This document shows positions 55,387 to 64,000 of a stretch of DNA of 64,000 nt, piece by piece. The notes below the pieces were generated by a model. The model worked only from the letters and a program-made list of their open reading frames with translations. It searched no databases and was not told where the DNA came from. The translations under genes were made by a program, and so were the position numbers. Numbering within the stretch: the first letter of the stretch is position 1; every line of letters starts with the position of its first letter. Origin of the DNA: Hyphomonadaceae bacterium ML37 (GTDB taxonomy: Bacteria; Pseudomonadota; Alphaproteobacteria; Caulobacterales; Maricaulaceae); assembly GCA_027627685.1 (NCBI GenBank), contig CP091241.1, positions 1,861,191 to 1,925,190 of the forward strand. Direction: 5' to 3'.

Positions 55387-55650
55387 TCAACCCGCCACGA
55401 TCCGGTCGACAATCATGTCCATATAGCCCGAGAGCAGCGCCCCCATGAGCGGCAGGAATACGATCAGCGCCAGGAAGATCGCCACGATCTTGGGCACGAA
55501 GACCAGCGTCATTTCCTGAACCTGGGTCAGCGCCTGGAACAGCGCGATCATCAGGCCCACAGCCAGACCGATCAGCATGACGGGTGCCGCCATGCCCAGC
55601 AGGGTCCAGATCGCCTGGGTCGCGATGTCGAGCACTTCACCGGGCGTCAT
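55387..55650 (-). CDS. fliQ: flagellar biosynthetic protein FliQ
   Basis: 87 aa, two transmembrane helices, with PVMLIGLAVGLMIALFQALTQVQEMTLVFVPKI, the FliQ signature. Export gate subunit. Start at 55650; a longer frame adds 5 residues. First gene of the operon. No TTAA-N7-TTAA CtrA box was found in the 161 bases upstream. Confidence 0.96.
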   Translation of the reverse strand: MTPGEVLDIATQAIWTLLGMAAPVMLIGLAVGLMIALFQALTQVQEMTLVFVPKIVAIFLALIVFLPLMGALLSGYMDMIVDRIVAG

Positions 55651-55811
55651 GGGCGCAGCTCCCAAGCTTTTCGATCATCTTTCATGACGGGATTCTGCCG
55701 CAGCCCAAACCTCAACCGTCAGGCGGACGGCAAACGGCCCCCGGATTGACGCGCCGGCGGCCATATCACAGCTTTCACGCCGGCGCGCACGCCCCTATAC
55801 CCTTGAGCATC

Positions 55812-57812
55812 ATGCAGACGTCCGACCTCATCCTTCTGGCTGCCGCCGGGCTTGTGCTGCTGGCCATTGCCGGCGCCGCCGCCACGCGGCAGGCGGGGGC
55901 GCCGCTTTTGCTGATCTTCCTGGCGATCGGCATGCTGGCCGGCGAAGAAGGTCCGGGCGGGATCGTGTTCCACGATCACAACTCGGCCTATCTGCTGGGC
56001 TCGCTGGCGCTGGCGCTGATCCTGTTCGATGGCGGGTTGGGCACCAAGCTGCGGCGGCTCAAGGGCGTGCTGCGCCCGGCTTTGAGTCTGGCCACCGTCG
56101 GCGTGCTGATTACAGCGGGCGTGACGGCGGCGGCGGCCAAATACCTGTTCGATCTGGGCTGGGTTGAGGCCTTCCTGCTGGGCGCGATCGTGTCGTCCAC
56201 CGACGCCGCCGCCGTGCTGATGCTGATTGCGGGCCGGGACCTGAAAGCGCGCCCGCGCGTGGCCACGACGCTGGAGGCCGAATCCGGTTTCAACGATCCC
56301 ATGGCGGTGATCCTGGTGGTCACAGCGGTGACCTGGCTGTCGGAAGGCGGCGCGCCGGAGCCATTTGCGGCCGCCCTGTCTATCGTCTGGGCCCTAGTTG
56401 CGGGCGGGCTGATCGGCTGGTTTGGCGGGCGGCTGATCGGCTGGATGGAGCGCAAAGTGCGCCTGCCCATCGGCCTCTATCCGATCTTTGGCGTCGCCGC
56501 CGCGGTCTTCCTTTTCGCCTTCGCCCAGGTCATCGGCGCGTCCGGGTTCCTGGCCGCCTATCTCGCAGGCGTGGCGCTGGCCGCCTCCCCACGCCGGGCG
56601 GCGGAGGCGACGGACCGCTTTTCCGACGGGCTGGCCTGGCTGGCCCAGATCGGGATGTTTCTCATGCTGGGTCTGCTGATCACGCCCAGCCACGCCGCTG
56701 AAGTGGCCCTGCCTGCGCTTGGCGTGGCGCTGATCCTGATCCTGGTGGCGCGCCCTCTGGCCGTGCTGATCTGTCTGGCGCCCGAGCGCTTCCGCCTGAA
56801 CGAGCGCGCTTTCATCGCCTGGATGGGGCTGCGTGGCGCCGTGCCGATCTTCCTGGGCGCATATCCGGTGATCGCGGGCGTCGAGAACGCCAACCTCTAT
56901 TTCTCTGCAGCCTTCGCCGTGGTGATCGCCTCGCTGGTCATCCAGGGCTGGACCGCAGGGCCGGTGGCGCGCCTGTTCGGCGTGGCGCCGCCTTTGCCGC
57001 GCGGCGGGCGCTGGGCCAATGCCGGCATGGTCGCCGTGGTGATCAGCGGGTTTTCCTTCATGAGCCTCGCCGTCTCCTTGACTGTGACGCGCGAGACGCC
57101 TCAAGAGCGCCTGATGGCGGCCGGCTCGATCGAGGAATTGCGCCAGGCCATGGCGCCGCTGGACCCGTCCACGGGCACTATGCGGCTTGAAGCGCTCCCC
57201 GCCGACTGGACCGATCTGGAAGCAGGCGAACGGCGCGACACGTTTGCGCGGATCGCCTCGGGCCTGATCGCGGCGCAGAACGCCCGTATCCTGAATGACC
57301 GCGCCGCGCTGCTTCAGATGCGCGCCATCGAGGAGGCGGACCAGCCCCTGCTCCTGTCCCAGCAGGCCAGGCGCGACACGCTCGCCCGCCGCTACGGGGT
57401 TCGCTACGAGGATCTGGACGGATTGCTGGAGCGGGTCGACATCATCCCGCCCTCAATGGGCGCAGCGCAGGCCATCCTCGCCACGGGCTGGGGCGACAGC
57501 GACGCAGCGCGCAACCGCAACGCCCTGTTCGGCCGCATGCCGGCCGGTCTGGACGGCTTCCCCAGCCTGCTGGCCTCGGCGGGTGATTATGTCGACCTGC
57601 TCAATACGCACCCGGATTTCGCGCCTTTGCGGGCGGCGCGCGCCGAGCTGCGCGCCCGGCAAGCGCCTGTGACGGGCCTGGATCTGGCGGCGCATATCGG
57701 CCCGTATGCGGCCAGCGGCGACGCCTACGCAGACCAGGTCCGCGCGCTCATCGTCAGCGCCAATCTCGACCGCTTTGATCCGGCGCCGGCGCCGGATCCT
57801 GCCCAGAGCTAG
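55812..57812 (+). CDS. CvrA/NhaP2-type K+/H+ antiporter fused to a Bax-like glucosaminidase domain without catalytic Glu
   Basis: 666 aa. Residues 1-395 are a CPA1 antiporter closely resembling E. coli CvrA/NhaP2 ([50 protein letters not shown]). The usual TrkA-C/CorC tail is absent. Instead there is an extra transmembrane helix (~403-424), a helical linker (~430-525) and a C-terminal domain (~526-655) resembling E. coli Bax: [64 protein letters not shown]. The family's catalytic Glu (ESGWG) is Ala557 here. Likely an ion exchanger with a periplasmic wall-facing module; the function of the module is unknown. Confidence 0.85.
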   Translation: MQTSDLILLAAAGLVLLAIAGAAATRQAGAPLLLIFLAIGMLAGEEGPGGIVFHDHNSAYLLGSLALALILFDGGLGTKLRRLKGVLRPALSLATVGVLITAGVTAAAAKYLFDLGWVEAFLLGAIVSSTDAAAVLMLIAGRDLKARPRVATTLEAESGFNDPMAVILVVTAVTWLSEGGAPEPFAAALSIVWALVAGGLIGWFGGRLIGWMERKVRLPIGLYPIFGVAAAVFLFAFAQVIGASGFLAAYLAGVALAASPRRAAEATDRFSDGLAWLAQIGMFLMLGLLITPSHAAEVALPALGVALILILVARPLAVLICLAPERFRLNERAFIAWMGLRGAVPIFLGAYPVIAGVENANLYFSAAFAVVIASLVIQGWTAGPVARLFGVAPPLPRGGRWANAGMVAVVISGFSFMSLAVSLTVTRETPQERLMAAGSIEELRQAMAPLDPSTGTMRLEALPADWTDLEAGERRDTFARIASGLIAAQNARILNDRAALLQMRAIEEADQPLLLSQQARRDTLARRYGVRYEDLDGLLERVDIIPPSMGAAQAILATGWGDSDAARNRNALFGRMPAGLDGFPSLLASAGDYVDLLNTHPDFAPLRAARAELRARQAPVTGLDLAAHIGPYAASGDAYADQVRALIVSANLDRFDPAPAPDPAQS

Positions 57813-58339
57813 TGACCGTCGAAGGCGACCAGCGAGACGCACGGCACGCCCATCGCAGACACTTTCGCGGCGCCGCCCAAGTCCGGCAGGTCGATAACGA
57901 AACTCGCGCCAATAACCTCGGCCCCGGCCTTGCGAAGCAAGGTGATGGCCGCTTCCGCCGTACCGCCGGTGGCGATCAGGTCATCGATGAGCAGCACGGT
58001 CTCGCCCGGCGCGATGGCGTCCGCATGGATCTCCACCTCGTCGACGCCGTATTCGAGCTCATAGGTCTGGCTCAGCGTCTTGTGGGGCAGCTTGCCCTTC
58101 TTGCGCACCGGCACGAAGCCGACCGACAGCTGGTGGGCCACCGCGCCGCCGAGAATAAAGCCGCGCGCCTCGATGCCCGCCACCTTGTCGATCTTGGCGC
58201 CGGCATGAGGCTGGACCATCGCATCGATCGCGCTGCGAAACGCGCGCGCATCGCCCAGCAGCGTGGTGACATCGCGAAACTGGATGCCCGGCTTGGGATA
58301 GTCCGCAATGGTGCGGATGGCGGATTTGAGAGAGTCCAT
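57809..58339 (-). CDS. apt: adenine phosphoribosyltransferase
   Basis: 176 aa. [27 protein letters not shown] at the N-terminus, [28 protein letters not shown] and the PRPP-binding [17 protein letters not shown]. It salvages adenine to AMP. The ATG at 58339 fits the family; the frame stays open to 58705 through the upstream gene without coding meaning. Its stop shares CTAG with the antiporter stop. Confidence 0.97.
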   Translation of the reverse strand: MDSLKSAIRTIADYPKPGIQFRDVTTLLGDARAFRSAIDAMVQPHAGAKIDKVAGIEARGFILGGAVAHQLSVGFVPVRKKGKLPHKTLSQTYELEYGVDEVEIHADAIAPGETVLLIDDLIATGGTAEAAITLLRKAGAEVIGASFVIDLPDLGGAAKVSAMGVPCVSLVAFDGH

Positions 58340-58410
58340 GAAACGGTCCCGGCCTGAGCGCTGAAGATTGGCGCGAGCATTCGCGCGCCCCGCCTGCGCG
58401 TCAAGGCCGC

Positions 58411-59625
58411 TTAAACGCTGACGGCGCCCAATAACACCACCGCCGTCAGGCCGAGCAGGATCAAACACCCGTAAGCGACATCCAGCGCCGCCACGCGCAT
58501 CACGGCCTGAAGGCGTCCGGTGGAATAGACCACCCTGAGCAGGCGGTAGAGATAGGCATGGGCGTAGATGAAAAACGCCAGCACCACCCAGCCGGGCGTG
58601 ATGACCAGGCCCAGAGCCATCGCCAGGAGCATGGCGATGAAGATCGCCGCATGAAACTGCAGCGCGGTGACCAGATGGTCGAAGTACAAAAATCCGCGCC
58701 GCCATGCATACGCGAGACCCAGAAGGCCGGCGAAAAGGGGCACCATCACGAACATGATGCGCGGCGCCCAGGCGAGGCTCTCCGCCGCCCAGCGGTCAGG
58801 GCGGCTCGCCAGACGCTCGATCCGGTCGGCGATGAACGCGCGGGCGGTTCTCGACCCCGTGACCGTCTCGGTCGAGGCGCCGAACTCTTCGGGCACGATG
58901 ACTCGCCGCATGGCCTGAGCCGCCTCAGGCGACAAACCACGACTGAAGTCCATAATGACTGGCGCCTCGCCCTCGCCATCCGCCGGAGCATCCCCGGCCC
59001 CGGCGCCAGCGTCGGCTTCGTCCGCCGGCTCCGGCGCCGGGTCGACGGCGAAAGCGACTTCGGGGTCAAACACCGCCAGCGTTTCGAGGGCCGCGATGGC
59101 AGCGCGATAATTGTCTTCGGTGATCTCACCTGAGGCCAGAGCTTCGTCCAGGCGTTCGCGCGACGCGGCGGCGGCGCCCGCATCATTGCCGATCATGCTG
59201 TCTGACGGACTGACCAGCGGCAGGATCAGGAAAAAGGCCAGCGAGGCGATGAGATAAAGCCGGAAGGGCGGAATGTACCGCCCCCGCCTGCCCTTGAGAT
59301 AGTCGCGGGTTACCCGGCCGGGAAATGCCATGAGCGCGACAAGCGTGCGCACCACACGGCCGTCCAGCGCGAACATGTCTGAGACGCTGTCGCCAATCAG
59401 ACGCCACACCGGACGCTTGTAAAGATCGGCATGCTGGCCGCAGGCATGGCAGACCGGCCCCATCAGCGTGGCGCCGCAATTGGCGCACACGCCTTCCGGG
59501 GTGTCGGGACGCAAGGCGCCGGGGCGCGAGGGGCGCACCCTGGGGCGCGTCCCTTCCGCCGCAGCCACTGCGGCCACGTGCTCGGCCGCCGTGCGGGCGG
59601 CGGCTTCCAGATCGGGTTCCGACAT
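58411..59625 (-). CDS. DUF3667 domain-containing membrane protein with N-terminal zinc ribbon
   Basis: 404 aa. A zinc ribbon ([19 protein letters not shown], two CxxC) is followed by [29 protein letters not shown] and [29 protein letters not shown], which are typical of DUF3667. The hydrophobic helices are one near 125-140 and a cluster in the last ~120 residues. A long acidic, Ala-rich periplasmic or cytosolic insert lies between. The function is unknown. It sits between oppA and apt, transcribed with them in the same direction. Confidence 0.85.
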   Translation of the reverse strand: MSEPDLEAAARTAAEHVAAVAAAEGTRPRVRPSRPGALRPDTPEGVCANCGATLMGPVCHACGQHADLYKRPVWRLIGDSVSDMFALDGRVVRTLVALMAFPGRVTRDYLKGRRGRYIPPFRLYLIASLAFFLILPLVSPSDSMIGNDAGAAAASRERLDEALASGEITEDNYRAAIAALETLAVFDPEVAFAVDPAPEPADEADAGAGAGDAPADGEGEAPVIMDFSRGLSPEAAQAMRRVIVPEEFGASTETVTGSRTARAFIADRIERLASRPDRWAAESLAWAPRIMFVMVPLFAGLLGLAYAWRRGFLYFDHLVTALQFHAAIFIAMLLAMALGLVITPGWVVLAFFIYAHAYLYRLLRVVYSTGRLQAVMRVAALDVAYGCLILLGLTAVVLLGAVSV

Positions 59626-59663
59626 GGTGAAGCCGCCTCCCCGGCTTCAGCCGCCGCCTGCCC

Positions 59664-61298
59664 TTACTGCTCGGCGCCGCCTTGGTCGGCGAAGCACAGA
59701 TAGCGGGTGCGGTGGATGTGGTTGGCGTTATCCACCCAGCCGGTGACCTGCGGGCTGACCAGCGCGCGGTTCACCAGATAGTGGATAGGCATGATGGGCT
59801 GTTCGTCGAGCAGGATTTGCTCGGCTTCTGCCATCATGCGCCCGCGCGTTTCCAGATCAAGCTGCTGATTGGCCTGCGTCACCATGGTGTCGAACGCCTC
59901 GTTGGTGAAGCGCGAGTAGTTCATCGGGATTGAGCGGCTCTCCCCCAGGAAGAGGAAGTTGTAGACATCGTTATAGTCCGCGATCCAGCCGCCATCGCCG
60001 ACCTGGAAGTCGCCGGCGCGCATGTTCGCGTAGTGGATCTGGGCCTCGGCCCCGACGATGTCTGCGCGCACCCACGGTGCGATCTCCGCCCAGTCACGCT
60101 GGACCACCGGCGCCACGCGCGGATTGTCGCCCGAGGTGCGGTAGCCGAAGGTGAAGCGCAGCGGATTGTCCGGTCCATAACCGGCCTCCTGCAGCAGCTC
60201 ACGCGCACGCTCGCGGCGCTGATCCATCGACAGGTCCGCCCAGCTCATCCGCGCGGTCGAGGGATAGTCTGCAATGGTCGGCGGCACGAAGCTGTAGGCG
60301 GGGTCCTCGCCTGAACGGCGGATTTCGTTGACGATGAAATCGCGGTCGATGGCCATGGAGAGAGCGTTGCGCACGCGCGCATCATCGAACGGAGCGTTGG
60401 CCGTGTTGAAGGAGAAATAGGTCAGGCCCATGTACGGGTGGACGCGCACATAATCAGGGATCTGCTCGCGCAGGAACTGAAGGTTCTGGCCGGCGAAGTC
60501 GGCGTTGATGTCGAGCTCGCCATTGCGGACGCGGCGCTCGGCGGCGGCGTTGTCCACCATGGGGTAGAAGAACACCTCGTCGACGCAGACATTCTCATTG
60601 TCCCAGAAATTGGTGTTGCGGCGCAGGTGGACAAAGTCGTTCGCACGCCAGTTCACCAGAATGTACGGGCCGTTGGTCTGGATGTTCTGGGGCTGGATCC
60701 AGGCATCTCCGAACCGCTCCACCACATGGGAGGGCAGCGGGAAGGTGGTGTAGTGCGTCAGCAAGCCCGGCAGGTAGGGCGCCGGAAATTCCAGATCAAT
60801 GCGCAGCGTGCGGTCGTCCAGCGCGCTCACGCCCAGCGTTTCGGGCGGATTGTTCTCGGGATCGAAATTTACGTTGCGCGCATTGCGGATCGGGTAGAGG
60901 ACCTTGGAATACTCAGACAGGGTCAGCGGATTGAGGATGCGGCGGAAACCGTAGACGAAGTCCTGCGCCGTCACCGGCTCGCCATCGCTCCACTGGGCTT
61001 CGCGCAAGGTGAAGGTCCAGCTCATGCCGTCTTCGGACGTCTCCCAGCTTTCCGCCATGCCCGGCACGGGCGACCCGTCGGCCGCTTCGGTAAACAGGCC
61101 GATGAACATGTCGCCGATGATGTTGTTTTCCCAGACGCCCTGAGCCTTGTGCGGATCCAGCGACAGCGGCTCGGCGTTATTGCCGCGATGCAGCACCACC
61201 GAATCCGGGTCGGCCGCAGGCCGGTCCCCGCAGGCGGCGAGGGTCAGCGCGGCGGCGCCGGCGGCCGTCATGAGCATCAGGCGTCGGGTCAGGGTCAT
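59664..61298 (-). CDS. oppA: oligopeptide ABC transporter substrate-binding lipoprotein, OppA-like
   Basis: 544 aa. The signal peptide has the lipobox LAAC (LTLAACGDRP). Family SBP_bac_5 signatures are LHRGNNAEPLSLDPHKAQG, GMAESWETSEDGMSWTFTLRE, and the interior VRNALSMAIDRDFIVNEI. It binds oligopeptides in the periplasm. The ATG at 61298 has GGAG at 9 bases; the upstream ATG at 61316 lies within that leader. oppB and oppC lie further along, separated by an opposite-strand gene. Confidence 0.92.
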   Translation of the reverse strand: MTLTRRLMLMTAAGAAALTLAACGDRPAADPDSVVLHRGNNAEPLSLDPHKAQGVWENNIIGDMFIGLFTEAADGSPVPGMAESWETSEDGMSWTFTLREAQWSDGEPVTAQDFVYGFRRILNPLTLSEYSKVLYPIRNARNVNFDPENNPPETLGVSALDDRTLRIDLEFPAPYLPGLLTHYTTFPLPSHVVERFGDAWIQPQNIQTNGPYILVNWRANDFVHLRRNTNFWDNENVCVDEVFFYPMVDNAAAERRVRNGELDINADFAGQNLQFLREQIPDYVRVHPYMGLTYFSFNTANAPFDDARVRNALSMAIDRDFIVNEIRRSGEDPAYSFVPPTIADYPSTARMSWADLSMDQRRERARELLQEAGYGPDNPLRFTFGYRTSGDNPRVAPVVQRDWAEIAPWVRADIVGAEAQIHYANMRAGDFQVGDGGWIADYNDVYNFLFLGESRSIPMNYSRFTNEAFDTMVTQANQQLDLETRGRMMAEAEQILLDEQPIMPIHYLVNRALVSPQVTGWVDNANHIHRTRYLCFADQGGAEQ

Positions 61299-61559
61299 CG
61301 AAGCAGTCTCCTTCATGGATGGTCCGGTGCGCATTGCGCCGGGTCCGCGCCGGGCGCGGGGGTGGTGATGCTGCGCACGCCTGCCATCGTGGCCGGACAT
61401 TGCACATTACCGTCAAGTCATAGCGTGACCCGTCCCGGAACACGACTCCGAAGCGATGGCCACATCGGGCTGACGCCGTATCATGACGGCCAGCCCTTGA
61501 CGGCGCGACAATGTCCTAGAGAACTATACCTGAACGCAAGCAAAACCGGTGACAAGACC

Positions 61560-62171
61560 ATGGCCGCTACCCGTTTCGCCGCCGCCCTGATGCTGGGCGC
61601 CCTCGCCATACCGCCCGCACAGGCCCAGGACGACCCGCCCGCACCGGCCTATCAGGCCCTCATGGCGTGCCGCAGCGTGGAGCCCGAGGCCGAGCGCATG
61701 GCCTGTCTCGACCGGGAGCTCGCCCGCTTCGCCGCCGCGGTTGAAACCGGCCGCGTCGTGGTGATCGAGCGCGAGGCGGTGCGGGCGCTGGAGCGCGAGA
61801 GCTTCGGCATCGACATGCCGGGCATCCAGCGGCTCACCGGACTGCTGCGCCGCAGCGGCTCCCAGACCAGCGAAACAGACACCGAAACGCTGGAGGATGG
61901 CAGCCAGATTGTCTACCGCGCCGATGGCGGCGTTGAGGAAATGCGCGCCATGCCGGTTACCCGCGTGACCTATGACAGGGTTGGCATGGCGATGGTGACG
62001 CTGGCGAATGGTCAGGTTTGGGTGCAGACCGATTCAACGAATTTCGGACGCGTCACGCGCAGCCGGATCGAGGACGGGCTGACGGCCGATCTGTATCCGG
62101 GCGCGCTTGGATCGCATTTCATGGCGCTGAGCCATCATCCGCGCCGCTTCCGCGCGCGGCGTCTGGAGTAG
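61560..62171 (+). CDS. small secreted protein of unknown function inside the opp locus
   Basis: 203 aa with a signal peptide (ends AQAQ, ~22). The mature protein starts with YQALMACRSVEPEAERMACLDRELARFA, a paired-Cys helical motif (C-x10-ER-x2-CLDRE) that recurs at the N-terminus of many uncharacterised alphaproteobacterial secreted proteins. A beta-rich C-terminal half (VTYDRVGMAMVTLANGQVWVQTDS) follows. It lies on the plus strand between oppA and oppC, ending 5 bases from the oppC stop. The role is unknown. Confidence 0.75.
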   Translation: MAATRFAAALMLGALAIPPAQAQDDPPAPAYQALMACRSVEPEAERMACLDRELARFAAAVETGRVVVIEREAVRALERESFGIDMPGIQRLTGLLRRSGSQTSETDTETLEDGSQIVYRADGGVEEMRAMPVTRVTYDRVGMAMVTLANGQVWVQTDSTNFGRVTRSRIEDGLTADLYPGALGSHFMALSHHPRRFRARRLE

Positions 62172-62176
62172 CGCGC

Positions 62177-63082
62177 CTAGCGATCCTTCGGATCGATCGC
62201 GTCTCTCAGGCCGTCGCCGATGAAGTTGAAGCAGAACAGCGTCAGCATCATCGTCGCCGCCGGGAATAGCAGCGTCCAGTTGGCGATTTCCATGTCCCGC
62301 GCGCCATTGGCGATGAGATTGCCCAGCGAGGTCAGCGGCTCCTGCACGCCCAGTCCGAGGAAGCTCAGGAAGCTTTCGGCGAGAATCACCACGGGGATCG
62401 TCAGCGTGACGTAGACAACGACCGGTCCAAGCACGTTCGGCACGATGTGGCGCCGGATAATGGCGACCTGGCTGACGCCGGCGGCCTGAGCCGCTTCCAC
62501 GAACTCCATGGACCGCAGGGAAATGGTCTGGCCGCGCACGATGCGCGCCATGGTCAGCCACTCCACCGCGCCAATGGCGACGAAGATCAGGATGATGTTC
62601 CGCCCGAACACCACCATGAGAATGATCACAAAGAAGATGAAGGGCAGCGAGTACAAGACGTCGACGATCCGCATCATGATCTGATCCACGCGCCCGCCCA
62701 GGAAACCGGCCGTCGCGCCCCACGCCACGCCGATCACCAGCGACACTGCGGTCGCCACAACGCCGACCAGCAAGGACATGCGCAGGCCCACCAGCGTGCG
62801 CGCGAACAAGTCGCGCCCCTGCGCATCGGTGCCGAAAATGTGCCAGTGCTCGAACGTGGGCGGGATCTGGACCCGATCGCGATAGATCTCGCCGCTGTCG
62901 TGGATCCAGAGATACGGACCCAAAAAGGCCAGCAGCACGAGCACCGCCAACAGGATCATGCTGAATACGGCCGCCCTGTTGCGCAGCAGGCGCGCCAGCG
63001 CGTCCTGCCACAGGGACCGGCCCTGAATGGCGCTCTTTTCAAGCAGCTCGGTTTTTTCCGATGGGGTGGAGGTGAACACCAT
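62177..63082 (-). CDS. oppC: oligopeptide ABC transporter permease, OppC-like
   Basis: 301 aa. The N-terminal segment LARLLRNRAAVFSMILLAVLVLLAFLGPYLW is typical of OppC/DppC. The permease EAA loop is EFVEAAQAAGVSQVAIIRRHIVPN, and the C-terminus reads FNFIGDGLRDAIDPKDR. Forms the heterodimeric channel with OppB. Its ATG overlaps the oppB stop by one base (TGATG). Confidence 0.95.
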   Translation of the reverse strand: MVFTSTPSEKTELLEKSAIQGRSLWQDALARLLRNRAAVFSMILLAVLVLLAFLGPYLWIHDSGEIYRDRVQIPPTFEHWHIFGTDAQGRDLFARTLVGLRMSLLVGVVATAVSLVIGVAWGATAGFLGGRVDQIMMRIVDVLYSLPFIFFVIILMVVFGRNIILIFVAIGAVEWLTMARIVRGQTISLRSMEFVEAAQAAGVSQVAIIRRHIVPNVLGPVVVYVTLTIPVVILAESFLSFLGLGVQEPLTSLGNLIANGARDMEIANWTLLFPAATMMLTLFCFNFIGDGLRDAIDPKDR

Positions 63083-64000
63083 CAGTCGTACTTCACTTTC
63101 GGATTGAGCGCAGCGTAGAGCAGGTCAGCGACCAGATTAAGCAGGATGATCAGGCTGGCGTACAGGATCACAACCCCCATCACGACCGTGTAGTCGCGCT
63201 GCAATGCGGCGAAGACAAACTGACGTCCAATGCCGGGCAGCGAGAACACCTGCTCGATGACGATGGAGCCGGTCAACAGGGCCGCCGCCGCCGGGCCGAT
63301 ATAGCTGACCAGGGGCAAAATCGCGCTGCGCATGGCGTGGCGTACGATGACCGAAGGTCCGGACAGACCTTTGGCGCGTGCCGTGCGGATATAGTTGGAC
63401 CGGATCACCTCGATCATGGACGCGCGCATGAGCCGCGAGATGATGGCGATCTGTGGCAGGGCCAGTGTCGCCACCGGCAGGATCAGCCGGTCGACGGTCA
63501 TGCCCAGGCGTGGATCCAGTCCGCCCGATGGCAGCCAGCCCAGATAGATTCCGACCACAAGTGAAAGAACGGGCCCTACGACAAATGGCGGAATCACGAT
63601 GCCTATGGTGGCGAAGCCGACGACGGCGAAATCAGCGGACGAATTCTGACGCAGAGCGGCGATGGAGCCGAGCACTGATCCGACCATCAGGGCCAGCGCG
63701 ATGGACAACAAACCGATCGTGGCGGACACCGGAAAGCCCTCGGCGATGATGTCGGCGACGTCCTTGTCGCGGAACTTCAGCGACGGCCCCAGATCGCCGC
63801 GCACCAAACCTGCCAGGTAGTCGAGATACTGCTTCCACACCGGCTGATCCATGCCGTAGGCGGCAAGGATGTTCTGGCGGATCTGCTCGGGCATGGGCTG
63901 TTCGAGATCGAACGGCCCGCCCGGCGCAATGCGCATCATGAAAAACGCCACCGTGATGACGACCAGCACCGTGGGCACGGCGACAAGCAGGCGGCGGGCG
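63082..64000 (-). CDS. oppB: oligopeptide ABC transporter permease, OppB-like, 3' part
   Basis: At least 306 aa are visible; the frame is open to the window edge. A GTG at 63978 lies inside the usual first helix (RRLLVAVPTVLVVITVAFFMMRIAPGGPF), so the true start is beyond 64000. EAA loop IEVIRSNYIRTARAKGLSGPSVIVRHAMRSA and the C-terminal DLLYAALNPKVKYD are standard. ATP-binding subunits oppD/oppF are not in view. Confidence 0.94.
   Translation of the reverse strand, partial: ARRLLVAVPTVLVVITVAFFMMRIAPGGPFDLEQPMPEQIRQNILAAYGMDQPVWKQYLDYLAGLVRGDLGPSLKFRDKDVADIIAEGFPVSATIGLLSIALALMVGSVLGSIAALRQNSSADFAVVGFATIGIVIPPFVVGPVLSLVVGIYLGWLPSGGLDPRLGMTVDRLILPVATLALPQIAIISRLMRASMIEVIRSNYIRTARAKGLSGPSVIVRHAMRSAILPLVSYIGPAAAALLTGSIVIEQVFSLPGIGRQFVFAALQRDYTVVMGVVILYASLIILLNLVADLLYAALNPKVKYD

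Noticed and set aside
55651-55811. CtrA box upstream of fliQ
   Set aside because: Expected by analogy with Caulobacter, but no TTAA motif occurs in this gap.
60438-61559. Long plus-strand frame leading into the small secreted protein gene
   Set aside because: It is antisense to oppA. Only the part from 61560 has a signal peptide and protein-like composition.

Overview
The window is a gene-dense, GC-rich, mostly core piece of an alphaproteobacterial chromosome. It most likely comes from the Caulobacterales/Maricaulales side of the class (prosthecate marine relatives of Caulobacter). The evidence for this is the order fliQ-fliR-flhB-cckA-recA-alaS, a CckA-type hybrid kinase, an alphaproteobacterial LexA box (GAAC-N7-GAAC) in front of recA, and the order rpmH-rnpA-yidC-engB-(HAD nucleotidase)-dapD-dapE-truA/fmt. 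The genus cannot be fixed from the sequence alone. No tRNA, rRNA, CRISPR array, insertion sequence or prophage was seen.

Layout. 1-1132: gatC and the 5' part of gatA. 1358-6531: secreted serine hydrolase, SDR, crotonase-family enzyme, Bcr/CflA-type efflux pump. 6593-11638 (minus): small lipoprotein with a clear terminator, then a tightly overlapped operon of VTT membrane protein, flavin disulfide oxidoreductase, sensor kinase and rlmJ. 11850-20933 (plus): the rpmH-rnpA-yidC-engB-dap region, with two non-standard occupants: a tandem DUF1036 protein where other alphaproteobacteria usually have argB, and an unrecognised lipoprotein between dapD and dapE. 20930-22604 (minus): fmt-truA. 22785-28836: accessory secreted and membrane hydrolases and hypothetical proteins, plus a hairpin-rich intergenic repeat. 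28051-31733 (minus): a four-gene operon (ChrR-like cupin, DUF6134, FeS photolyase, SDR) behind a sequence resembling an RpoE/ChrR-type ECF promoter. 31930-36545: S9 peptidase, two SDRs, and a mazEF pair with an operator-like palindrome. 36699-49486: uvrD/pcrA, prs, a KefB-type exchanger, a DUF3137 protein, rplY-pth, glutamate dehydrogenase, a lipoprotein and alaS. 49649-55650 (minus): recA, cckA, flhB, fliR, fliQ. 55812-64000: an unusual antiporter fused to a Bax-like domain, apt, a DUF3667 protein and an opp-type peptide transporter, whose oppA is separated from oppBC by an opposite-strand gene.

The best candidates for something new are: (1) the CvrA/NhaP2-like K+/H+ antiporter joined through an extra membrane helix to a Bax-like glucosaminidase domain that has lost its catalytic glutamate; (2) rnpA and engB, whose conserved N-termini can only be reached from CTG codons lying in CTGA overlaps with the upstream stop codons; (3) the photolyase operon with an ECF-like promoter and a ChrR-like protein lacking the N-terminal zinc ligands, with no sigma factor gene beside it; (4) the two unusual secreted proteins embedded in the essential rpmH-dapE gene string.
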